The notes beneath the pieces were generated by a model. That model saw only the letters and a list, made by a program, of their open reading frames with translations. It was not told the DNA's origin and ran no database searches. Positions 8,262 through 18,426 of a DNA stretch of 38,518 nt are shown here, piece by piece (positions within the stretch are counted from its first letter, which is position 1; each line of letters starts with the position of its first letter). Origin of the DNA: Ktedonobacterales bacterium (GTDB lineage Bacteria > Chloroflexota > Ktedonobacteria > Ktedonobacterales > Ktedonobacteraceae). The stretch spans positions 1 to 38,518 of the forward strand of contig DAIDJF010000055.1 of NCBI GenBank assembly GCA_027451525.1, written 5' to 3'. The position numbers were made by a program, and so were the translations under genes.

Positions 8262-11200
8262 CTACACGATTGCCTCATTCTCTGATAGCTGCTCAAGCTC
8301 TGCTAACAGTCGCTCAAGCTCTTCGCTATCAGTCAACTCTACCAGCCGCTCGATCTCCTCTATGGCTGCAGTCTCGGTCAGAGGTTGCTCCTCACCAAGT
8401 TGCAATGTGGAGAGGATACGGGTTGCCAGTTGCCCAATCGTGCATCCTTGCAGTAGCTCAAGCACTGATACATCCACCTTCAAACTGGCGGCGACGCGAT
8501 GCTTGACCTCAACCGCCATCATTGAGTCCATTCCCAAGCTTGTCAGTGCCTCCTGGCTGCTGAATTGGGCGGCATCAAGCTGAAGAACACGGGCGATCAG
8601 ATCTTGTAAATGCGCAATAACCATTTCTTGCCGCTCGCTCGCAGTCGCAGCACGCAATTGCAGGAGAAATTCTCCTTCACTATTTGCCTGCTTTTCGCCA
8701 CTTTCTTCCGTTTGCTCGCCTAACAGCTCAAACATCGGGGGTAAGGTTCCCAATGGCGAGGACTCACGGGCTATTGCCCAATTTGCAGAAATGACGGTCA
8801 GATGCGCGGGACGCTGCCCTATGATGCGCGCGAGCACCTGCATCCCAATCTCTGGCGTAATCAAGTCTATTCCACGCTTGGTATAGAACTCCTCCAATTT
8901 CAATTGCTCGACCATGCCGATTGACCAGGGTCCCCATCCGATACTCAAGGCAGGTAGTCCCATGGCCTGTCGATGGCTCGCAAGCGCATCAAGGAACGCA
9001 TTGGCTGCTGCATAGTTACTTTGGCCCAGTGAGGCTATCACCGAGCCTGTTGAGGAGAACAGAACGAAGAAATCAAGTGGGTAGTCTTTCAACAGTTCAT
9101 GGAGCAACCAACCACCTCGGAGTTTCGGGCGTAGCACGCGCTGGAATGTCTCTTTTGTCATGCGTAGCAACAGATCGTCTTGTACGACACCCGCTGTATG
9201 CATGACGCCTCTGATGACGGGCCATCCCTCCTGCTCATATTCTGCCAGGAAACGTGTCAGCTGCTGCTCGTCAGCTATATCGACTGCCGCCAGGTGAATG
9301 CTCGCTCCCAGCTGTTCCAGTTCCTGAATGGCCTGTACCAACTGTTTCTGTGGATGGTCTGCCGTCAGATGACGCCAGTGTGAGCGCGGCGGTATCGCAG
9401 TTCTCCCCATGAGGATCAGCCGCCTGGCTCCTTGCATGACCATCCAGCGAGCAGTCAGCAGGCCTAATTTTCCCAGGCCTCCGGTAATCAGGTAGCTTCC
9501 GTCGGGGCGGAAGGTCGGCGTAAGTGGTGGCGTTAGACGCGTGCTTGCTCCCAGGCGCACTACATACCGCTGATCACCTCTAAAGGCAACCTGATCCTCG
9601 CGGTTGTTACTTCTGATCTCTTCAAAGAGGTGCGCAATCTGTTCTGGCTCTGCCTGTGGGTCCAGATCAATCAGGCCACCCCACATGTTTGTAAACTCCT
9701 GGTGCCCGATTACACGTCCAAGACCCCAGAGTGGAGCCTGCTCAATTGCTAAGGGGTGCGGTGCTCCCACGGCCTGCGCGCCGCGTGTGACCAGCCATAT
9801 CAATGGCAGATGTGACCAACCACTCTGAGACAGTGCCTGGATCATGGAAACGACCGCCAGACTCACCAGCGTTTGATCGTGTTCTAATGCAGCAAGCGAT
9901 GGCTCGTTTCCAAATGTGGAGTCGCAACCCCACAGATAGACCAGATGCGTGTATGTGCTACGGCCTGTCGCAGCGAGTGCCGCAAAGAGTTGGCGGAAAT
10001 GCTCTGGATTGCTCGCATCAAGTGCATACTGCCCATTTTGCGCTTTCAGCTCAAGCGTGTCTGTGTGGCGAACAAGGACGTATTGTTCTCCCTGCTCTTC
10101 CAGATAGTGGCTCAACGCTTTGCCTGTTCCGCGCTCGTCGGCAAAAATTAGCCAGCCACCATGCAGCCCTGCATGCTCGCTCTCGCTTGTGTCATTGTCA
10201 ACAATACGCTCCTTGGGTTGCCATGTCAGCTCATATAAGGATCTGTCAATGCGCTCAGCTGTCAGACTCATGGAAGCTTCTAGTGACTGTGCGCGGAACC
10301 CTTCGATGGATAACAGCACTCTGCCCTCTGGATCGACTATCTGAATGTCGCCCACAACGTACTGTTTATCCGCCTGCACGAGTCGCGCATGAGCATACAT
10401 ATCCTGCACTGGGCGACTCAGTACGCGCACGCGGTCTATACTTACTGGCAGATAGGGCACTGCCTCTTGTACGCCAGATGCACCTGTGCCAGTTGTTGCC
10501 AGTAAGACCTGGAATGCAGCGTCAAGCAGAGCGGGATGGAAGAGATAATCACCAAGCTCCTCTTCTAAAGAGGCTGGCACGCGCAGGCTTCCAAGTGCCT
10601 CTCCCTTTCCCATAGAGACATGTTCAACCGCCTGGAAGGCAGGGCCATACTGGAACCCTTTCTCCTGGGTCTGCTGATAAAAGCGTTCTTTAGACAGCGC
10701 ATCAAGCCAATGCCCGTCAAGGCGACGTAGATCAAGAGCCGCCGTGCTTGTGCCTGGCTGGCTCTGGCTCAACCGTGCGGTCGCATGCAATGTCCAACGC
10801 GCATCCACGCTAGGGGCACTGGGGGTATAGCTGTATATTTCGACCGTTGCTTTTTGTGGGTTCAAGACGATTTGCAGGCGGGGGTCCGAAGCCTCTGGCA
10901 GGAAGAGGGCTTTGCGGAACGTCAGTTCTTCCAGCGTATAGACACCTTCACCAAAGACCTCTTGCGCCGCTGCCAGTGCCATCTCCGCGAAGGCTGCACC
11001 CGGCAACAGCACATTTTCCTGGATACGATGATCGATGAGATAGGGCAGCAGATGTGAACTGACCTCGCGCTCCCACGTGGGCTGTGCCGCGCTCATTCGC
11101 TGTCCCAACAGCGGATGCACTGGGGCAAACAGTCTATTCTCGCGCGATTCCACCGACTCTGTCCAGTAATGTTTGAGCTGCCAGGGATAAGATGGTAGCT

Positions 11201-13889
11201 GCACAAAGTGTCCAGCCTGCCCATAAAGTGTATCCCAGGCGACAGGCGCACCTAACGTGTAGAGCGCACCGAGCGAGTTCAGCATCACTTCATGGTCTTG
11301 CGCCTTGCGTTTGAGTGAGGGCAACACGTACCCCGTCTGTGCCTGTTGCGCAAGCAGTTCATTCATCGAGCTTGCCAGTACAGGATGTGGTGCGAGTTCC
11401 ACAAAGATGTTATAGCCATCCTCTATCATCTGGCTTAATGCTGTACCAAAGAGGACTGTAGCACGCACATTTTGCCACCAGTAGTTGGCATCAACCTCAG
11501 TGCCAGCAATGCGTGTTCCAGTAACAGTGGAGTACAGAGGCAATCTGGTGTTTTGTGGATGCAGGTCAGCGAGCGAGGACAGCAGTTCGTCGCGCAAGGG
11601 GTCCATATAATGACTATGGTAAGGAACCTTGACGGTCAGGAAGCGGTGGAAAACCTGGAATGTCTCAAGCTGACGCGCCATATCCTCCAGTATTGTGGCC
11701 TCGCCAACCAGTGTAATCGAGCTTGGACTGTTAATGGCGGCAATGGATACTCCTTCACCAGCGTCATCGACCGCCTGTTTGAGTGTCTCAATAGTCATGC
11801 CTACAGCTAGCATCTTGCCCTGTCCGGTCGCGCGTTGCTGCAGGCGACTGCGATGATAGATCACACATACCGCGTCTTCAAAACTCAAGGCACCAGCGAG
11901 ATAGTGGGCGGCAACTTCGCCCGCGCTATGGCCGATAATGGCATCCGGTTCAATTCCCCAAGAACGCCAGAGTTCTGCCAGGGCTACCTGGATGGCAAAG
12001 TTGGCTGGCTGTGCAACCTCAGTCTCCTCCATGCGCGACTCCGCCTCCGACGCGCTCAATGCTTCGAGCAGTGACCACCCGGCGTAACGCTGAAATTCTG
12101 CGTCGCAGCGTTCTATTGCAGCTCGGAAGACAGGTTCGGTTTCCAGCAGTTCACGTCCCATTGCCCACCACTGCGGCCCCATGCCTGAACACACGAAGAC
12201 AATCTTTGGCCGCGTGTTTGGTGACACATGTCCATTTCGCACATTTGTATGTTGCGGATCGGCGAGAAATGCCTCTAACTGTGTACTGGCTTCAGCCTTT
12301 GTACGGGCAACTAGAGCAAGTCGATGGTCGTGATGGCTGCGCCGTAACGCGGTAGAAAAAGCGATATCCTTCAGGCGCGGAGCATCGTCTGCCAGAAATG
12401 CTCGATACGCTTTCGCCGTGTCCTGTAATGCATCCGCACTGCGCGCAGATAGCGGCAAGAGATATGGCAGTGATCCCTGATCTGTATCATTCTCGCTCTC
12501 CAGGACACGTGGAGCCTCTTGCAAGACTACGTGCGCATTTGTCCCACCAAAGCCGAACGAGTTTACACCTGCCAGGGCTGGACCAGCACTCTCAGGCCAT
12601 GCTTCAAGGCGGGTCGGCACACGTAGGTGCAGTTCCTCAAAGGGGATATCCGGGTTGGGATGGTGAAAATTGAGATGTGGCGGAATCTGGCGATGCTTGA
12701 GGGCTAGTGCTGTTTTGATCAGACCCGCGATGCCTGCCGCCGCCTCCAGGTGCCCAATATTCGTCTTGACCGAACCAACAAAACAGTGATCGCCCTCTGG
12801 TCGTCCCATCGACACGACGGACCCTATGGCGCGTGCCTCGATAGGATCGCCAACGGGGGTACCAGTGCCATGTGCCTCTACATACTGAAGTTGCGCAGGC
12901 AACACTCCGGCGCGCTGGTATGCTAGACGCATCGCACGCTGTTGAGCCGCACCATTCGGCACGGTGATGCCGTTCGTATGTCCATCCTGTGTCACTGCCG
13001 TGCCGCGAATAACTGCATAGATCGGGTCACCATCGGCCTGAGCACGTGACAGCGGCTTGATGATTATGACGCCTGCACCTTCGCCGCGAGCATAGCCATT
13101 TGCCGACGCATCAAAGGTTTTACAACGTCCATCTGGTGAGAGAAACCCACCTTTGGACTCCGCTATCGTCATGGTGGGCGCGATCATCGCATTCGCGCCA
13201 CCCGCTATGGCAAGCGAGCATTCACCATTCCAGATGCTTTGGCAGGCCAGATGGACTGCAACCAGTGAACCGGAGCAGGCCGTATCTACTGCCAGACTCG
13301 GTCCATGAAAACCGAATACGTAAGAGATACGGTTTGCTAACATGGTCATCATCATGCCAGTGGCGGAATGGGTTTGCAACTCATAACGGCTATAGACTCC
13401 AAAATTCTGCATCAATTGATAATCAAGGGTGAAACCGCCAATGAATACACCTGTGTTGCTCCCCGCCAATCGCTCGGCAACCAGTCCGGCATCCTCTAAT
13501 GCCTCCCAGGTCACTTGCAGCAGGAGCCGTTGCTGTGGATCAAGCCAGACCGCCTCTCGTGGCGAGATACCAAAAAACTGAGCATCAAATAGATCAAGGC
13601 GTTCCAGATAGCCGCCATGATAGGTGTGCATTTTTCCAGATTTCTTGCTATCGGGATCATAGAACTTTCGCATATCCCAACGGTCGGGAGGAACATCGCG
13701 GGTTGCGTCAACGCCCGCGCATAAGAGGTCCCAAAAAGCCTGTGGACTCGTCGCGCCTCCCGGAAAGTGGCACCCGATACCGATAATAGCCAACGGCTCC
13801 CGCGCCGCCTCTCCTCCTGAGGAGGTCTGCGAGTGTGCATCGTATTGGGTGCTAGCCACAGAGGGCAGCGATGTTTCTTTCTCACTCAT
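8262..13889 (-). CDS. Type I polyketide synthase, KS-AT-DH-KR-ACP
   Basis: A one-module modular-type PKS of 1875 residues from the ATG at 13889, which has AAAGGA eight bases upstream; the open frame extends 16 codons further without a better site. KS (about 30-460) has Cys205 in DTACSGS, His340 in EAHGTGT and His380 in NIGHLEA. AT (about 560-870) has Ser655 in GHSAGE; the specificity-region motif is YHSH (757-760), which does not clearly say malonyl or methylmalonyl. DH (about 925-1205) has His954 and Asp1123, but the usual Gly of HxxxGxxxxP is Glu958. A structural KR half precedes the KR (TGGLGKLG 1469-1476, Ser1613, Tyr1626, Asn1630). VQDD at 1569-1572 resembles the LDD motif of B-type KRs. 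ACP Ser1789 is in LGMDS. No ER, methyltransferase or thioesterase domain is seen. The acidic C-terminus may dock to partners. The single module may act iteratively. Confidence 0.95.
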   Translation of the reverse strand: MSEKETSLPSVASTQYDAHSQTSSGGEAAREPLAIIGIGCHFPGGATSPQAFWDLLCAGVDATRDVPPDRWDMRKFYDPDSKKSGKMHTYHGGYLERLDLFDAQFFGISPREAVWLDPQQRLLLQVTWEALEDAGLVAERLAGSNTGVFIGGFTLDYQLMQNFGVYSRYELQTHSATGMMMTMLANRISYVFGFHGPSLAVDTACSGSLVAVHLACQSIWNGECSLAIAGGANAMIAPTMTIAESKGGFLSPDGRCKTFDASANGYARGEGAGVIIIKPLSRAQADGDPIYAVIRGTAVTQDGHTNGITVPNGAAQQRAMRLAYQRAGVLPAQLQYVEAHGTGTPVGDPIEARAIGSVVSMGRPEGDHCFVGSVKTNIGHLEAAAGIAGLIKTALALKHRQIPPHLNFHHPNPDIPFEELHLRVPTRLEAWPESAGPALAGVNSFGFGGTNAHVVLQEAPRVLESENDTDQGSLPYLLPLSARSADALQDTAKAYRAFLADDAPRLKDIAFSTALRRSHHDHRLALVARTKAEASTQLEAFLADPQHTNVRNGHVSPNTRPKIVFVCSGMGPQWWAMGRELLETEPVFRAAIERCDAEFQRYAGWSLLEALSASEAESRMEETEVAQPANFAIQVALAELWRSWGIEPDAIIGHSAGEVAAHYLAGALSFEDAVCVIYHRSRLQQRATGQGKMLAVGMTIETLKQAVDDAGEGVSIAAINSPSSITLVGEATILEDMARQLETFQVFHRFLTVKVPYHSHYMDPLRDELLSSLADLHPQNTRLPLYSTVTGTRIAGTEVDANYWWQNVRATVLFGTALSQMIEDGYNIFVELAPHPVLASSMNELLAQQAQTGYVLPSLKRKAQDHEVMLNSLGALYTLGAPVAWDTLYGQAGHFVQLPSYPWQLKHYWTESVESRENRLFAPVHPLLGQRMSAAQPTWEREVSSHLLPYLIDHRIQENVLLPGAAFAEMALAAAQEVFGEGVYTLEELTFRKALFLPEASDPRLQIVLNPQKATVEIYSYTPSAPSVDARWTLHATARLSQSQPGTSTAALDLRRLDGHWLDALSKERFYQQTQEKGFQYGPAFQAVEHVSMGKGEALGSLRVPASLEEELGDYLFHPALLDAAFQVLLATTGTGASGVQEAVPYLPVSIDRVRVLSRPVQDMYAHARLVQADKQYVVGDIQIVDPEGRVLLSIEGFRAQSLEASMSLTAERIDRSLYELTWQPKERIVDNDTSESEHAGLHGGWLIFADERGTGKALSHYLEEQGEQYVLVRHTDTLELKAQNGQYALDASNPEHFRQLFAALAATGRSTYTHLVYLWGCDSTFGNEPSLAALEHDQTLVSLAVVSMIQALSQSGWSHLPLIWLVTRGAQAVGAPHPLAIEQAPLWGLGRVIGHQEFTNMWGGLIDLDPQAEPEQIAHLFEEIRSNNREDQVAFRGDQRYVVRLGASTRLTPPLTPTFRPDGSYLITGGLGKLGLLTARWMVMQGARRLILMGRTAIPPRSHWRHLTADHPQKQLVQAIQELEQLGASIHLAAVDIADEQQLTRFLAEYEQEGWPVIRGVMHTAGVVQDDLLLRMTKETFQRVLRPKLRGGWLLHELLKDYPLDFFVLFSSTGSVIASLGQSNYAAANAFLDALASHRQAMGLPALSIGWGPWSIGMVEQLKLEEFYTKRGIDLITPEIGMQVLARIIGQRPAHLTVISANWAIARESSPLGTLPPMFELLGEQTEESGEKQANSEGEFLLQLRAATASERQEMVIAHLQDLIARVLQLDAAQFSSQEALTSLGMDSMMAVEVKHRVAASLKVDVSVLELLQGCTIGQLATRILSTLQLGEEQPLTETAAIEEIERLVELTDSEELERLLAELEQLSENEAIV

Positions 13890-14009
13890 GACATTCATCC
13901 TTTGTCTATCCAGTACAAAAAAACTCGCGCTTCTCAATCACTCTGCGGCAGGCTGATACAAGATGTGCCAGCCCACCTCGTACACATCAACTCTGTCCCG
14001 CGCAAATAG

Positions 14010-14918
14010 CTATTGCGCATGTACAAGCTCTATGCCCGCAAGCGCGTCCAGGCGTGCGTGCAGGTCTTGAGCAATCTCAGCGAGCAGCATGTCTCGCGCA
14101 CTATGTAAAAAGAAATGTGAACCGGGCAATAGCGACAGACGACAACCCGCGCTACTATGCATCGGCCACTGTTCCAGATCAGCAGGTCTGACCCTGACAT
14201 CTTCCATGCCGCCAAAGATGACGAAGGGGCAGTCGAGTGGAGACTCTTCCTCATAGTGGTAGGTATCACACAACTCGAAGTCTGCACGTAACGTCGGCAA
14301 CATGGCATTCATTAATTCCTCGTTCTGAAGAAGTGTCTCCGCGATACCATCTGCACGCAACACAACTTTAAAGACCTCTGTAGGCAGATGATAAATTTTG
14401 ATGTTCGGATTCGGGAGTTGGGGCGCACGATATGCCGCGAGATAGAGGCATACTGGCAGCTTGCCATACTCGCGACGCAGGTAACGCGCAAGTTCGAAGC
14501 TGACCAGAGACCCCATACTATGCCCATAAAAGGCGAATGGTCGATCCAGGTACGGCATAATCGCCACCGCAAGGTCATGGATGAACGGCTTGATGCGGGT
14601 ATATGGCGTTTCAGCCAAACGTTGCTCACGCCCTGGGGGCTGAATAGCGCATACCTCCACATCCGCAGGTACTGCTTCCTGCCACGAGCGAAACAGCGAG
14701 GCACTTCCACCTGCATAAGGGAAGCAGAACAGGCGCAGGCGTGCCTGCTCGTTGGGGCGGTAACGCATGACCCATGCATCCTCTTTTGAGGGAATACCCG
14801 ATAGTTCAGCTTTCTGCTGCCCGGTTTTCTGCTTGAGCAACTGCACAAACATTGCTCGCTTTTCTGGTGGCAAGCTAAGGACGTGACTCATCACGTTCCT
14901 ATTGGTTACATTGTTCAT
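14010..14918 (-). CDS. Type II thioesterase (alpha/beta hydrolase) with N-terminal docking-like segment
   Basis: A 302-residue serine hydrolase of the external thioesterase family that edits or releases acyl chains from carrier proteins. The FPYAGGSAS oxyanion region, GHSMGS with Ser134, Asp240 in GGMEDVRV and His268 in PGSHFFLH form the usual triad. About 45 residues precede the catalytic domain, which is longer than normal. They contain SHVLSLPPEKRAMFVQLL, a pattern seen in carrier/docking linkers and repeated in the first halogenase-like protein of the operon. The ATG at 14918 overlaps the stop of the upstream halogenase-like gene (ATGA) and has AGGAGG seven bases upstream, so the two are coupled. 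Confidence 0.92.
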   Translation of the reverse strand: MNNVTNRNVMSHVLSLPPEKRAMFVQLLKQKTGQQKAELSGIPSKEDAWVMRYRPNEQARLRLFCFPYAGGSASLFRSWQEAVPADVEVCAIQPPGREQRLAETPYTRIKPFIHDLAVAIMPYLDRPFAFYGHSMGSLVSFELARYLRREYGKLPVCLYLAAYRAPQLPNPNIKIYHLPTEVFKVVLRADGIAETLLQNEELMNAMLPTLRADFELCDTYHYEEESPLDCPFVIFGGMEDVRVRPADLEQWPMHSSAGCRLSLLPGSHFFLHSARDMLLAEIAQDLHARLDALAGIELVHAQ

Positions 14919-16639
14919 CGTGTCACCTCCTGCAGCACTTGCACTTTTTGTCCCAGTGTGATCCACCTGTCATTGAGCGGAGACTCCATCTGCCGGTAGA
15001 GCGAGATTAGCTCCGCGAGAAATGGATCGGTTCGCCAATCCTGCACCTGACGCCGCACTGTAGGGTCCATAGAAGTATCAAACAGTTCGATAATCACGCT
15101 GGCAAGCTGACCCGCGAGTTGCTCAAGGAAGCGTACATTCGCAGCAAACTGCGCCTCTAGTTCGTCACCCTCCTGGTTTGCTGTCATCCCAATGTGTAAC
15201 TGTTTCATAAAGTCAAAATCGTAGTATCTGACGAAGATGTTCTCGGCCTCCGTGTGCGCGATTGTCAGCCATGCGCGGAAAAATGCCTGCACGTGCTCGC
15301 TCAAGGCCGTAAAACGGGCCAGATTCATGAGGATGCTTGGACTCTCCACCACGCTACGGAACTTGTCATGGAAGTAGAGTAGTCCCGGAATAGCCCAGTA
15401 AACAGCGGTATCCCAGATGACTTTGGCGACCATGATCTGTGCATTTCCCATCAGCGGGTATTGCTGCTCGTATGTGCTACGCCATGAGCCAGTTAACATG
15501 AGAAACAGCCGATTGTGAATCGCCGCCCTGTCCTCTACATCCTCGCCATCCAATGCGTTGCCGATTAAGTCACACACCAAGCCATTGGCAATCGCGATCA
15601 GGTCTCCGCCGGGCGAGTAGAGCGGGTCAAGTGACACACCAGCCTCGCCAGTAATGCACCAGCGATCATTTGAGAAGACCTGCTCACAGTCATAGGAGTA
15701 GTTCTTCATGACGCGAAAATCTTGCACCTCGGCCCGATGCTGCTCTATCGCCTCTGCGCATTGTGGCTCATGTTGATGGAGCCAGTGCAGTGCCCGCTCA
15801 AAGAGATTTATTTCTTCAAAGGGATGGATATTCGCATCGGTGACGATGCCAACGCTCGTCGCACCGGAAGCCAGTGGAATGAGCCAGACCCAGTACCCCG
15901 GACCCAGCAGATGGTTGGTGCTGAGCATCCGCTCACCTTCCAGAATGCGTCCCTGCCAGACCGGGTCAGTTGACCATTGGCTGATGTCGATACGATGCCC
16001 CACGCGGAACCAGACGGCATTAGCATGATGCTCGGCCTTCTTTGCCAGCCCTAATTGCCGCTTGAGTAGCGAGCTTCTTCCGCTGGCATCTATAATCCAG
16101 CGCGCCTGCACCTCGTACTTGTTTTCCTGCACCTGCACCGAGATACGATGAAACTCCTCTTCCGGCTGGAGCGCAATTTCACATACCTTGCCACCATCCA
16201 CAAAGAGAATGCCATGCTGGCGTAGTTTGCTTCCCAATGCATTCTCCAGGCGTCCACGGTCAAGCTGGTACGTCGCTACGCTACGTGGCGGCAACATCGA
16301 ATGACCAAGCTCTACGCGCCGGGTAATGTCGCGGTTGCCATCGACGCTGAAAAACATGCGCAAACCGAATTTCGGTAATTGCTGCATCTGGAGATGCTCC
16401 TGTAATCCCAGGACATTGCGCAGATAGTGCGCCTGTATCTCAACAGTAGACTCACCTACTTTGTGCGCGACCTCAGGCACAGGATGCACTTGTCGCTCAA
16501 CCACGATGATTCTGGTCTGCGGACGCTTCTGCTTGAGTTCCAGTGCTGCGGTCAGGCCCGCGATGCCACCGCCCAACACGGCAACGTCATATGCCTCTGC
16601 AAACATCTCGGCTCGTGTTCCCTCTTGTGTCTCTCTCAT
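14915..16639 (-). CDS. Flavin-dependent halogenase-like FAD oxidoreductase (copy 1)
   Basis: A 574-residue FAD protein of the tryptophan-halogenase superfamily. GGGIAG (23-28) binds the FAD ADP moiety, KVGEST is at 60-65, and Lys90 in LPKFGLRMFF occupies the place of the catalytic lysine that carries chlorine in flavin-dependent halogenases. GYWVWLIP (248-255) matches the GxWxWxIP halogenase signature exactly, and DPLYSPGGD (338-346) is the second FAD-binding block. The C-terminal 200 residues are helical and shared with copies 2 and 3. The start overlaps the stop of copy 2 (ATGA) with AGGAGG seven bases before it. Halogenation of an ACP-bound or free acyl product is the natural prediction, but a monooxygenase role is not excluded. 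Confidence 0.88.
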   Translation of the reverse strand: MRETQEGTRAEMFAEAYDVAVLGGGIAGLTAALELKQKRPQTRIIVVERQVHPVPEVAHKVGESTVEIQAHYLRNVLGLQEHLQMQQLPKFGLRMFFSVDGNRDITRRVELGHSMLPPRSVATYQLDRGRLENALGSKLRQHGILFVDGGKVCEIALQPEEEFHRISVQVQENKYEVQARWIIDASGRSSLLKRQLGLAKKAEHHANAVWFRVGHRIDISQWSTDPVWQGRILEGERMLSTNHLLGPGYWVWLIPLASGATSVGIVTDANIHPFEEINLFERALHWLHQHEPQCAEAIEQHRAEVQDFRVMKNYSYDCEQVFSNDRWCITGEAGVSLDPLYSPGGDLIAIANGLVCDLIGNALDGEDVEDRAAIHNRLFLMLTGSWRSTYEQQYPLMGNAQIMVAKVIWDTAVYWAIPGLLYFHDKFRSVVESPSILMNLARFTALSEHVQAFFRAWLTIAHTEAENIFVRYYDFDFMKQLHIGMTANQEGDELEAQFAANVRFLEQLAGQLASVIIELFDTSMDPTVRRQVQDWRTDPFLAELISLYRQMESPLNDRWITLGQKVQVLQEVTR

Positions 16640-18381
16640 CTGGCGACCTCCTGTTTCGCCCAGCGGCTATCCCCCAGGGTAATCCAGCGTCTATCAATCG
16701 GGTTGACTGCATCCTCTTCTTTATATATCTCGATCAGCTCTTTGAGCATTGGCTCTGTTTTCCAACGCTGAATCTGTCTCTGGATAGCCTCATCCGCGCT
16801 ATGCTGCGCAAGCTCGTCAATTACGACACTGATCAATTGGCCCGCAAGCTGCTCCAATAAACGGGTATTCTTCGCAAACTGCGCTTCCAATGCCTCATCA
16901 GGCAGGCCTGCTGCCATACCTGTATGAAGCTCTACAAGAAAATCGAGTAGCGAATACGGATCGGCAAACGTATCACTGGCCTCAGTTCGCTCAAACGCAT
17001 GCCATTCACGGAAGAATTGCTGAATGCGACTGTGCAGATTCCAACATCTGTAGAGATTCGCGGTCGTTAAAGGGCTATCTGCCAGGCTACGAATCTTGTC
17101 GTGGAAGTACAGCAAACCCGGAAATGCCCAGTAGATCACGGTGTCCCAGATGACCTTGGCAACCATAACCCGCGCATTCCCCATCAGCGGATACTGCCCT
17201 TCATACGCTACCAGCCAGACATCGGCAAAAATGAGGAAGAGCTGGCTATGTCCGGCGGCGCGCTCCTCAACATCCTCGCCATCCAGATAGCGCGTGATAA
17301 GATCGCATGCCAGGCCATTGCCAATCGCAATCAGGTCTCCACCAGATGAATAAAGCGGATCAATCGCCACTGCCGCTTCTCCCACAAGGGACCAGCGTTC
17401 GCCCGAATACACCTGTTCGGAGCTATAGGAGTAGTTCTTCATGACACGGAAATCTTGAATCTTGTCCAGGTGCTGCTCAACCGCCTGCGCGCATTGTGGC
17501 TCATGTTGATGGAGCCAGTGCAGTGCTCGCTCAAAGAGATTTATCTCCTCAAAGGGATGCATATTCGCATCAGTGACGATGCCGATGCTCGTTACACCAG
17601 AGGCGAGTGGTATCAGCCAGACCCAGTACCCTGGACCCATGAGATGGTTGGTCGAAAGCGTTCGTTCACCGTGTGGAACGCGCCCCTGCCACTCTGGGTC
17701 AGTGGACCAGTTATCAATCTCAATCTGCTCGCCCACGCGGAACCAGACGGCATTGGCATGGTGGCCCACTTTTTTCGCCAACCCTAACTGCCGCTTTAAC
17801 AGCGAGCTTCTTCCGCTAGCATCGACAACCCAACGCGCACGCAGTTCCTCTTTCATCCCTTTGCGCTCAATGCTCAGGTGATGGAATTCGCTCTCTGGTT
17901 GTAGCGATATCTGCTGCACTTTACAACCATCCAGGAACAGACCACCAAGCCGTACTACCTCCTGTCCTAACATATTTTCAACCCGTCCCCGGTCTAGTTG
18001 ATATGCAGGCAGCGGTGCTTGCTCAATCTGACCATATTCGACACGGCGCGTAATATCTCGATTGTCTTCAAAGCTGAAGAACATGCGCAGCCCAAACTTG
18101 CGCAGTTGTTGTGTCTGTAAATGCTCCTGCAAGCCCAGGACATCGCGCAGATAATAGGCGGCGATCTCGACGGTGGACTCGCCCACTTTATGCGCTGCCT
18201 CAGGCACTGGATGTTTCTGCTTCTCAAGCACGACAATGCTGGTGGCTGGACGCTTCTTCTTGAGTTCTACCGCCAGACACAAACCTGCAATCCCGCCTCC
18301 GACAATCGCGACGTCATACGTTGGCAGGGTCTCTGCCGCGTCTTCGGGCATCGATACTGCAAGATCTTTTACATCACTCAT
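16636..18381 (-). CDS. Flavin-dependent halogenase-like FAD oxidoreductase (copy 2)
   Basis: A 581-residue paralogue of copies 1 and 3. GGGIAG is at 28-33, KVGEST near 65-70, the candidate catalytic Lys95 in LRKFGLRMFF, and GYWVWLIP at 251-258 keeps the full GxWxWxIP signature. It is closest to copy 1, with long identical stretches in the middle third. The ATG at 18381 is preceded by AAGGAG with a short spacer; a 14-codon upstream extension of the frame has no such site. It sits 45 bases after copy 3 and overlaps copy 1 by four bases. All recognised halogenase residues are intact. Confidence 0.88.
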   Translation of the reverse strand: MSDVKDLAVSMPEDAAETLPTYDVAIVGGGIAGLCLAVELKKKRPATSIVVLEKQKHPVPEAAHKVGESTVEIAAYYLRDVLGLQEHLQTQQLRKFGLRMFFSFEDNRDITRRVEYGQIEQAPLPAYQLDRGRVENMLGQEVVRLGGLFLDGCKVQQISLQPESEFHHLSIERKGMKEELRARWVVDASGRSSLLKRQLGLAKKVGHHANAVWFRVGEQIEIDNWSTDPEWQGRVPHGERTLSTNHLMGPGYWVWLIPLASGVTSIGIVTDANMHPFEEINLFERALHWLHQHEPQCAQAVEQHLDKIQDFRVMKNYSYSSEQVYSGERWSLVGEAAVAIDPLYSSGGDLIAIGNGLACDLITRYLDGEDVEERAAGHSQLFLIFADVWLVAYEGQYPLMGNARVMVAKVIWDTVIYWAFPGLLYFHDKIRSLADSPLTTANLYRCWNLHSRIQQFFREWHAFERTEASDTFADPYSLLDFLVELHTGMAAGLPDEALEAQFAKNTRLLEQLAGQLISVVIDELAQHSADEAIQRQIQRWKTEPMLKELIEIYKEEDAVNPIDRRWITLGDSRWAKQEVAR

Positions 18382-18426
18382 CAAGCACTCCTTCCTTCTC
18401 TCTCGGTAATCAATACCGACCATCGA

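Noticed and set aside
8262..13889. Enediyne PKS
   Set aside because: DUF1702 neighbours suggested it, but the domain order is KS-AT-DH-KR-ACP and there is no C-terminal phosphopantetheinyl transferase domain.
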